Part shown: piece after piece, positions 58,905-64,000 of the stretch | How the letters are laid out: the number at the start of each line of letters is the position of its first letter | Numbering within the stretch: position 1 is the stretch's first letter | Source: UBA2970 sp965221075 | GTDB taxonomy: Bacteria; Verrucomicrobiota; Verrucomicrobiia; Limisphaerales; AAA164-E04 | Direction of reading: 5' to 3' | Assembly: GCA_965221075.1 (NCBI GenBank) | Contig: OZ244865.1 | Span: 1,984,001-2,048,000 of the forward strand | Length of the DNA stretch: 64,000 bases | Program-made: the position numbers and the translations under genes | Notes under the pieces: generated by a model | Told to the model about the DNA's origin: nothing | The model's database searches: none | What the model saw: only the letters and a program-made list of their open reading frames with translations

Positions 58905-60176
58905 CTAGCCGTGCCGAACCTGCGCCCCGAGGGCCGGGTCCTTCTCCACCACCGACTCGAACTCGCGCAGGCTCGGCTGAATCAGCTGCGGCCTGCCCAC
59001 ATGCCCGTCGATCGCGTCCAGGGTCTTGAGACCGTTTCCGGTGACGCAGAGGACCGCGGAATCTTCCGGGCCAATGCGCCCGTTGGCAATGAGTTTTTTG
59101 GCCACTCCCACGGTGACCCCTCCGGCGGTCTCGGCGAAGATCCCCTCCTGCTCGGCGAGCAGCCGGATCCCCTCCCGGATCTCCTCGTCGGAGACGTCCT
59201 CGGCGGCTCCCCCGGTCTCCTTCATCACCCTCAGGGCGTAGAAGCCGTCGGCGGGAGTCCCGATCGCCAGCGACTTGGCGATGGTGTCCGGCTTGACCGG
59301 CTTGAAGAAGTCCAGCCCCGCCTTGTGGGCCTGGGAGATGGGCGAGCAACCGGTGGCCTGGGCGCCGTGCACCGCCCACCGCTCGGTGTCGATCAGCCCC
59401 AGCTTCCTCAGCTCCTGGTAGCTCTTGTGGATCTTGGTCAGCAGCGAGCCCGAGGCCATGGGGACCACCGTGTGCTGCGGCGCCTTCCAGCCCAGCTGCT
59501 CGGCGATCTCGAAGCCCATGCTCTTGGATCCCTCGGCGTAGTAGGGGCGCATGTTCACGTTGACGAAGGCCCATCCGTACTTGCCGGCGATCTCGGCGCA
59601 CAGGCGGTTGACCTGGTCGTAGTGGCCGTGGATCCCGACGACCCTGGGACGGTAGACCAGCGAGTTGAGCACCTTGCCCTGCTCCAGATCGGCGGGGATG
59701 AACACGTAGGCGTCGAGGCCGGCCGAGGCCGCGTTGGCCGCCACCGAGTTGGCCAGGTTCCCGGTGGAGGCGCAGGCGACGGTCCGGAAGCCCAGCTCGC
59801 GGGAGCGGCTCAGGGCCACGCTGACCACCCGGTCCTTGAAGGAGAGCGTGGGGTAGTTGACCGTGTCGTTCTTGATCCACAGCTCGCGGATTCCCAGCCG
59901 CCGGGCGAGGCGATCGGCCCGGACCAGCGGGGTGTAGCCCACCTGGATGCCCACGGTCGGCTCCGAGGCCACCGGAAGCAGCTCCCGGTAGCGCCACATG
60001 TTCTGGGGACGGGAGGCGATGCGCTCACGGCTGAGGGCCTTCCCGATCCGCTCGTAGTCGTAGGCCACCTCCAGGGGCCCGAAGTCGAACTCGCAGACAT
60101 GCCGGGCCTCCAGGGGGTAGTCCGTCCCGCACTCCCGGCACCTGAGCGCCTTCATGTACCCGCTCTCTTGGTTCAT
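58905..60176 (-). CDS. thrC: threonine synthase-like PLP enzyme, SAM-riboswitch controlled
   Basis: 423-residue fold-type II PLP enzyme of the ThrC family, with an N-terminal zinc-knuckle-like ALRCRECGTDYPL and HVCEFDFGPL. The PLP Lys lies in YPTLSFKDRVVSVAL, the Asn/Thr loop in ACASTGNLANSVAA and the phosphate site in VPMASGSLLTKI. By family it converts O-phosphohomoserine to threonine. However, a SAM-I riboswitch controls it and the next genes encode a ThiS-like carrier and a NIL protein, so it may instead insert sulfur into O-phosphohomoserine to give homocysteine. ATG 60176 is used; ATG 60155 (before KALRCREC) is possible. Confidence 0.9.
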   Translation of the reverse strand: MNQESGYMKALRCRECGTDYPLEARHVCEFDFGPLEVAYDYERIGKALSRERIASRPQNMWRYRELLPVASEPTVGIQVGYTPLVRADRLARRLGIRELWIKNDTVNYPTLSFKDRVVSVALSRSRELGFRTVACASTGNLANSVAANAASAGLDAYVFIPADLEQGKVLNSLVYRPRVVGIHGHYDQVNRLCAEIAGKYGWAFVNVNMRPYYAEGSKSMGFEIAEQLGWKAPQHTVVPMASGSLLTKIHKSYQELRKLGLIDTERWAVHGAQATGCSPISQAHKAGLDFFKPVKPDTIAKSLAIGTPADGFYALRVMKETGGAAEDVSDEEIREGIRLLAEQEGIFAETAGGVTVGVAKKLIANGRIGPEDSAVLCVTGNGLKTLDAIDGHVGRPQLIQPSLREFESVVEKDPALGAQVRHG

Positions 60177-60206
60177 AGATGCTGTTCCTCTCCTGGGACG
60201 GCGGGG

Positions 60207-60248
60207 GAAAGCAAAACGGCCCTCCCCGGGAAGACCTGAGGAGAGCCG
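60207..60248 (-). terminator. riboswitch-controlled intrinsic terminator before thrC
   Basis: On the minus strand CGGCTCTCC pairs with GGAGGGCCG (one G-U pair), followed by TTTTGCTTT. It lies between the SAM-I aptamer and the thrC ATG, the usual S-box expression platform. Confidence 0.88.
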
Positions 60249-60267
60249 CTGGAAGACCTGCGCTTTC

Positions 60268-60395
60268 TCTCATCTCTCCCGGGCCCGGGATCTCTCCCGG
60301 GCCCAAGCTGGATTTGGCACCTGGACATCGGGGCACGCTCCCCGACCGGTTGCCGTGGCTTCGACGGGCCAGTCCCTCAGCCACTCTCAATGAGA
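60268..60395 (-). promoter_or_regulatory. SAM-I (S-box) riboswitch aptamer
   Basis: The minus strand shows the conserved S-box core. P1 is TCTCAT pairing with ATGAGA. P2 holds GAGGGACTGGCCCG and closes with GCCAC. CGGCAACC is followed by P3 (CGGGG/CCCCG), then GGTGCCAAATCC. P4 is a 10-bp hairpin GGGCCCGGGA/TCCCGGGCCC, followed by GAGAGATGAGAG. When SAM is bound the downstream terminator should form and shut off the thrC-thiS-NIL operon. Confidence 0.95.
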
Positions 60396-60419
60396 CCGCC
60401 GCTCCGGCGGCTAGATGGC

Positions 60420-60448
60420 AGGCTATCCGCCCTCCGCTCCCCTGTCAA
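60420..60448 (-). promoter_or_regulatory. promoter of the SAM-riboswitch operon
   Basis: Minus strand: a perfect TTGACA, 17 bp, TAGCCT. The predicted transcript starts near 60413, with a CCGCC/GGCGG hairpin ahead of the aptamer. Confidence 0.8.
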
Positions 60449-60536
60449 CACCCCCGATCGGCTCCCGGGGACGCTCCGGGGCGGTCCCGAGGGAACGCCA
60501 TGGCGCGCACCGGGAGCTCCGGCTATTGTCGGGCGC

Positions 60537-61229
60537 ATGTGCGGCCGGTTCACCCAGCGCTCGTCCTGGCCGGAGATCCAGGAGCGGATGGACCTGGCCG
60601 GCCCGGCGCTCGACCTGCGCCCCCGCTACAACGCCGCCCCGGGCCAGAAGATCGCCGCGGTGCGCGCCGGGGACCGCGGACGCAGCCTCGCCATGCTGCT
60701 CTGGGGGCTGATCCCGGCCTGGGCGAAGGACCCGGCCATCGGCCGCAGGCTGATCAACGCCCGGTCCGAGACCGCGGCCCAGAAGCCCTCCTTCCGAGCA
60801 GCCTGGCGCCTGCGCCGGTGCCTCGTCCCGGCCGACGGCTTCTACGAGTGGCAGGGCCGGGGCGGCGTTCGCCGGCCCTGGCTCTTCGGCCTGCGCGGCG
60901 GCGAGCCCTTCGCCCTGGCGGGGCTGTGGGAAGGCTGGACCGTTCCCGAGGGCGCGCTGCCCGGGGGATCCCTCGCCGGCCTGCGGCCCGGGAGCCGGAT
61001 CGAGACCTGCGCCATCCTGACCACGGCCGCCAACAGGATGGTTGCGCCGGTCCACAGCCGCATGCCGGCCATCGTGCCTCCGGAGGACTACGGCCGCTGG
61101 CTCTCGGGCGAGGCGATGCAGCTCGAGCCCTATCCGGCGGACGGGATGGCGGCCCACCGGGTGGGCACGCGGGTCAACAATCCGGCCAGCGACGACCCGG
61201 GCTGCATCGAGCCCGCCTCCCCGATCTGA
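60537..61229 (+). CDS. SOS response-associated peptidase family protein (YedK/HMCES)
   Basis: 230-residue SRAP-domain protein that crosslinks abasic sites in single-stranded DNA through its N-terminal Cys. It starts MCGRFTQR, so Cys2 is exposed after Met removal. The conserved Asn is in PRYNAAPGQ, the Glu in PADGFYEWQ and the His in VHSRMPAIV. A TATTGT hexamer ends 7 nt before the ATG, with a weak -35. It is followed by a DNA glycosylase-like gene 89 bp downstream, a sensible partnership around abasic sites. Confidence 0.95.
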   Translation: MCGRFTQRSSWPEIQERMDLAGPALDLRPRYNAAPGQKIAAVRAGDRGRSLAMLLWGLIPAWAKDPAIGRRLINARSETAAQKPSFRAAWRLRRCLVPADGFYEWQGRGGVRRPWLFGLRGGEPFALAGLWEGWTVPEGALPGGSLAGLRPGSRIETCAILTTAANRMVAPVHSRMPAIVPPEDYGRWLSGEAMQLEPYPADGMAAHRVGTRVNNPASDDPGCIEPASPI

Positions 61230-61318
61230 CCCCGGGGAGCCCGGAGGACCGGCCGCCTCGCGATCGTCCCCCCGCCTCTCCTCCTTCCCGCTTGCCATGG
61301 AATTGGCCAGGGGGGAGA

Positions 61319-61990
61319 ATGGACCGGTTGGCGGCTCCCCTGGCAACCTCCTACCGGCTGATGCTCCGGCATTTCGGCCACCAGAACTGGTGGCCAGGCG
61401 ACACCCCGCTGGAGATCTGCGTTGGAGCCATCCTGACCCAGAACACCCAGTGGTCCAACGTCGAGCGGGCCATAGGACGCCTCAAGGAGCGGGAGCTGCT
61501 GCAGCTGGAGGAGCTCTGCCGCATCGGCGTCGCGCCGCTGGCCGAGCTGATCCGGCCGGCCGGCTACTTCAACATCAAGGCGCGCCGGCTCAAGTCCTTC
61601 GTCGAGCATGTGCGCGACCGCCACGATGGCAGCCTCGACGCCCTGTTCGGCCAGGAGACCCGGGCCGTCCGGAACGAGCTGCTGGGCATCAGCGGGATCG
61701 GCCCCGAGACGGCCGACAGCATGCTCCTCTACGCAGGCGGCCATTGCAGCTTCGTGGTCGACGCCTACACCCGGAGGATCTTCCTGCGCCACGGCTGGAT
61801 CCGGGAGGAGGCCGGCTACCACGACGTCCAGGAACTGTGCCAGCGCCGGCTCCGCCCGAGGAGCCCCGGGAGAAGGCTGGACTACTGGCAGGACTACCAT
61901 GCCCAGATCGTCATGGTGGGAAAGAGCTACTGCCGCAAGGCCCGCCCCCTCTGCCACCAGTGCCCCCTGCAAGAGCTCCTGCCCCGATGA
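61319..61990 (+). CDS. endonuclease III-like (HhH-GPD) DNA glycosylase
   Basis: 223-residue base-excision glycosylase. AILTQNTQWSNVERAI is the typical Nth-family start. The HhH-GPD region reads LLGISGIGPETADSMLLYAG with the catalytic Asp in FVVDAYTRRI. The Lys used by bifunctional Nth is replaced by Glu, so it is probably monofunctional, as in MagIII-like enzymes. The C-terminal cluster segment CRKARPLCHQCPLQELLPR keeps C-x6-C-x2-C but lacks the fourth Cys of the [4Fe-4S] loop. It overlaps the SET gene (ATGA). Confidence 0.9.
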   Translation: MDRLAAPLATSYRLMLRHFGHQNWWPGDTPLEICVGAILTQNTQWSNVERAIGRLKERELLQLEELCRIGVAPLAELIRPAGYFNIKARRLKSFVEHVRDRHDGSLDALFGQETRAVRNELLGISGIGPETADSMLLYAGGHCSFVVDAYTRRIFLRHGWIREEAGYHDVQELCQRRLRPRSPGRRLDYWQDYHAQIVMVGKSYCRKARPLCHQCPLQELLPR

Positions 61991-62466
61991 GTCGGCCTCC
62001 CGCCCCAGCCAGCCAGCATCTGTGGATGCGCATGGCCCCCTCCCCGATCCACCACATCGGCGCCTTCGCCCGCAGGGACATTCCCCCCTACACCGCGATC
62101 GCCGCCTACCTGGGCGAGAGGATCGGCAAGGAGGAGTCGGCGAGGAGGCTCAAGGCCGGAAACGACTACATCTACGATCTGGACGAGGCGTCCGACATCG
62201 ACGGAAGCGGCCCCGTGAACCTGGCCAAGTACATCAACCACAGCTGCGCCCCCAACTGCGAGTCGGTCCGCAAGCGGGGGCTGGTCGAGATCCTCACCAC
62301 CCGCCCGGTCAGCAAGGGCGAGGAGCTGACCATGAACTACGGCTACGATCTGGACCGCTTCCAGGAATACCCTTGCCGGTGCGGCTCTCCCCGATGCGTG
62401 GGCTTCATGGTCGCCGAGGAGCACTACGACTGGCTGCGCAGCGCCCGGATGACCGTTGCGTCCTAG
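61987..62466 (+). CDS. SET-domain protein (putative protein lysine methyltransferase)
   Basis: 159 residues forming a complete SET domain. The N-terminal strand is SPIHHIGAFARRDIPPYT. AdoMet- and Lys-site motifs are NLAKYINHSCAPNCES and KGEELTMNYGYDLD. A post-SET Cys cluster (CRCGSPRCVGFM) lies near the end. Bacterial SET proteins are known in Chlamydiae and some Verrucomicrobiota, and HU-like proteins are one known class of target. The gene is translationally coupled to the DNA glycosylase and followed by nadA. The substrate is unknown; the HU-like protein at 58 kb is a candidate. Confidence 0.92.
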   Translation: MSRPPAPASQHLWMRMAPSPIHHIGAFARRDIPPYTAIAAYLGERIGKEESARRLKAGNDYIYDLDEASDIDGSGPVNLAKYINHSCAPNCESVRKRGLVEILTTRPVSKGEELTMNYGYDLDRFQEYPCRCGSPRCVGFMVAEEHYDWLRSARMTVAS

Positions 62467-62485
62467 GCACTCCGAAGCGTACAAT
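62456..62485 (+). promoter_or_regulatory. leaderless-type promoter of nadA
   Basis: TTGCGT, 18 bp, TACAAT, then exactly 7 nt (aggatcg) to the nadA ATG. It overlaps the end of the SET gene. Confidence 0.65.
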
Positions 62486-62492
62486 AGGATCG

Positions 62493-63485
62493 ATGCGCCC
62501 GATCACGCTGGCAGAGAGGGGAGGCGGAGACTTCGCCGTCCGCAAGCCCCCCGCCCCCCGGCATCCCGACCGCCTCTCGCAGGAGATCCTGCGGCTGAAG
62601 GAGGAGCGGCGGGCCGTCATCCTGGCCCACAACTACCAGGTGCCCGAGATCCAGGACCTGGCCGACTTCGTGGGCGATTCGCTCGGGCTATCGCAGCAGG
62701 CGGCCTCCACCGAGGCCGAGGTCATCGTGTTCTGCGGAGTGCGCTTCATGGCGGAGACCGCCAAGATCCTCAATCCCTCCAAGCGGGTGGTCCTGCCCGA
62801 CATGGACGCGGGCTGCTCCCTGGAGGAGAGCTGCCCGCCCGGACGCCTCAGGCGGTTCCAGGAGAGGCACCAGGGGGCCTACACCATCGCCTACATCAAC
62901 TGCAGCGCCGAGGTGAAGGCCCTGAGCGACGTGATCTGCACCAGCGGCAACGCCAGGACCATCGTCGAGGCGGCCCCCGCGGACCGCCCGCTGCTCTTCG
63001 TCCCCGACGAGAACCTGGGAGCCTGGGCGATGGAGCAGACCGGCCGCACCATGCACCTCTGGCCCGGCAACTGCTACGCCCACGTCGAGTTCACGCGGGA
63101 CAGCATCCTGCGGATCCGCCAGGACCATCCCGGGGCCCCGGTAGTGGCCCACCCCGAGTGCACCCGGTCGGTCCGCCTCCTGGCCGACGAGATCTGCTCG
63201 ACCGAGAAGATGGTCGGCTACTGCCGGGACTCGCCGGCCGGCTCCTTCATCATCGCCACCGAGTCGGGGATCCTTCACCGGCTCAGGAAGGAGTGCCCTG
63301 GCAAGGAGTTCGTGGCGGCGCCCACCGACAGCTGCCGCTGCAGCGAGTGCCGCTACATGAAGCGCAACACCCTGCAGAAGCTCCATGCCTGCCTGGAGTC
63401 GCTGGAACCGGAGATCCAGCTGCCCCGGGAGCTGATCGAGAGAGCCCGCAAGCCCATCCACCGGATGCTGGAGCTCACGATCTAG
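62493..63485 (+). CDS. nadA: quinolinate synthase NadA
   Basis: 330-residue [4Fe-4S] enzyme that condenses iminoaspartate with dihydroxyacetone phosphate to quinolinate in NAD synthesis. Motifs: VILAHNYQVPEIQDLADFVGDS, FCGVRFMAETAKILNPSK, MDAGCSLEESCP, YINCSAEVKALSDVICTSGNA (cluster Cys), WPGNCYAHVEF, HPECTRSVR, and DSCRCSECRYMKRNT near the C-terminus. The length matches the shorter NadA forms. Neither nadB nor nadC is in the window. Confidence 0.97.
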   Translation: MRPITLAERGGGDFAVRKPPAPRHPDRLSQEILRLKEERRAVILAHNYQVPEIQDLADFVGDSLGLSQQAASTEAEVIVFCGVRFMAETAKILNPSKRVVLPDMDAGCSLEESCPPGRLRRFQERHQGAYTIAYINCSAEVKALSDVICTSGNARTIVEAAPADRPLLFVPDENLGAWAMEQTGRTMHLWPGNCYAHVEFTRDSILRIRQDHPGAPVVAHPECTRSVRLLADEICSTEKMVGYCRDSPAGSFIIATESGILHRLRKECPGKEFVAAPTDSCRCSECRYMKRNTLQKLHACLESLEPEIQLPRELIERARKPIHRMLELTI

Positions 63486-63498
63486 CCCCCGCTCTCGC

Positions 63499-64000
63499 TT
63501 GCACCTCCGCCACTACTTCACCCACTACACCAGGCTGGGCGGAGTGCAGTCGATCCTGGCCGTCCACCTGGAGCGGGATCCCCGCGCGGGCTGGGAGAGC
63601 TCGCTGCTGGCCTTCTTCGACCCGGCGGGCCCCTCGCCCAGGCATCCGGGCGCCAGCGGACTGGGCCTGACCGGATGGGACACGATCCGAAGCACGCGCA
63701 GGAAGCTGCGCCGGCTGCCGCGGCTCTCCCGCCCCATGGTGCCGATCTACCACGACCTGTGGGGCCTCGCCTTCCTGGGAGACCAGGACGAGCCTGCCCG
63801 GAGGCGCCTGGGAGCCGTCCATTCGCAGTGGCCCCTCCTGGATCACCAGCTGGACCGGCTGGAGGGCAGCCTCGACGGGGTGTTCACCGACAGCGAGGCG
63901 ATCGCCGAAAGGGTGCGGGCCCGGTGGCCCGGGCTCGATCCCGAGCGGATCCGCCACCTGCCGGTCCCCGCCCGCATCGGACCCGAGGAAAGGTTCAACC
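63499..64000 (+). CDS. glycosyltransferase (GT4-like), N-terminal part
   Basis: The frame is open to the window end, giving at least 167 residues. The start is taken as TTG at 63499, 13 bp after nadA, because no ATG or GTG is near; the true start could lie slightly upstream. RHYFTHYTRLGGVQSILAVHL carries the GGV/GGxE-type acceptor-loop found at the N-terminus of GT4/GT-B enzymes. FTDSEAIAERVRARWPGLDPERIRHLPVP is the standard inter-domain segment. Donor and acceptor are unknown; the C-terminal half is beyond the window. Confidence 0.8.
   Translation, partial: MHLRHYFTHYTRLGGVQSILAVHLERDPRAGWESSLLAFFDPAGPSPRHPGASGLGLTGWDTIRSTRRKLRRLPRLSRPMVPIYHDLWGLAFLGDQDEPARRRLGAVHSQWPLLDHQLDRLEGSLDGVFTDSEAIAERVRARWPGLDPERIRHLPVPARIGPEERFN

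Noticed and set aside
60268..60310. Repeated ccgggagagat units as a possible direct repeat or protein-binding site
   Set aside because: They are explained by the P4 hairpin and 3' strand of the SAM-I aptamer.
1..64000. CRISPR arrays, prophage or integrase-tRNA attachment site
   Set aside because: No regular spaced repeats, phage structural genes or integrase were seen. The tRNA-Pro gene is flanked by housekeeping genes with no duplicated 3' end nearby.

Overview
The window is a GC-rich, densely packed bacterial chromosome segment that reads as Verrucomicrobiota or a close PVC relative. The main pointers are a prepilin-type protein ending in an H-x9-DG motif, secreted sulfatase, Gfo/Idh/MocA, DUF1080, CBM9 and DUF6298 proteins, a fused SecDF, a SET-domain protein, and a cytochrome b fused to two c-type heme domains. 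Many gene pairs overlap by 1-4 bp in tandem or by 17-102 bp when convergent.

Region by region: 0-4.4 kb holds the end of an NHL-repeat protein, a secreted sulfatase, an oxidoreductase and a PhoD-like phosphatase. 4.6-6.5 kb is a nitrogen operon (glnK-amt) with a sigma-54 promoter and a strong terminator. 6.6-17.2 kb holds secreted or Tat-exported catabolic proteins, a pseudopilin, a low-GC orphan DNA methyltransferase, and a membrane protein whose 3' end has been partly duplicated. 17.2-25.3 kb holds an SBF-type transporter, a large LamG/C25-like secreted protein, a hidden zinc-ribbon gene, a Nudix/TPR operon, a polyprenyl synthase, and an ECF sigma/anti-sigma pair. 25.5-30.2 kb is a two-gene pectate-lyase-like/DUF6298 unit. 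30.6-48.3 kb is mostly housekeeping (cysM-like, peroxiredoxin, tgt, recJ, yajC-secDF, folD) plus lineage-type secreted and membrane proteins. 48.3-51.3 kb is a small accessory island with a Fic gene and a decayed IS21-family element. 52.4-55.2 kb encodes a Rieske/cytochrome bc module. 55-60.5 kb holds trmJ, tRNA-Pro(CGG), a HAD phosphatase, hisS, an HU-like protein and a SAM-riboswitch-controlled operon. 60.5-63.5 kb holds YedK, a base-excision glycosylase, a SET protein and nadA; a glycosyltransferase runs off the end.

The most interesting system concerns sulfur. A clear SAM-I (S-box) riboswitch with its terminator precedes a threonine-synthase-like gene, a ThiS/MoaD-like carrier ending in Gly-Gly, and a NIL-domain protein. 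About 25 kb away a CysM-like synthase is translationally coupled to a JAMM peptidase fused to ferritin-like helical domains. Together these suggest protein-thiocarboxylate-dependent synthesis of homocysteine and/or cysteine, with the 'threonine synthase' possibly acting in methionine metabolism.

A second genome-level signal is a recurring promoter of the form TTGnnn, 16-18 bp, then TA(G/C)nnT. In many genes its -10 element ends exactly 7 nt before the start codon, which implies leaderless transcripts.
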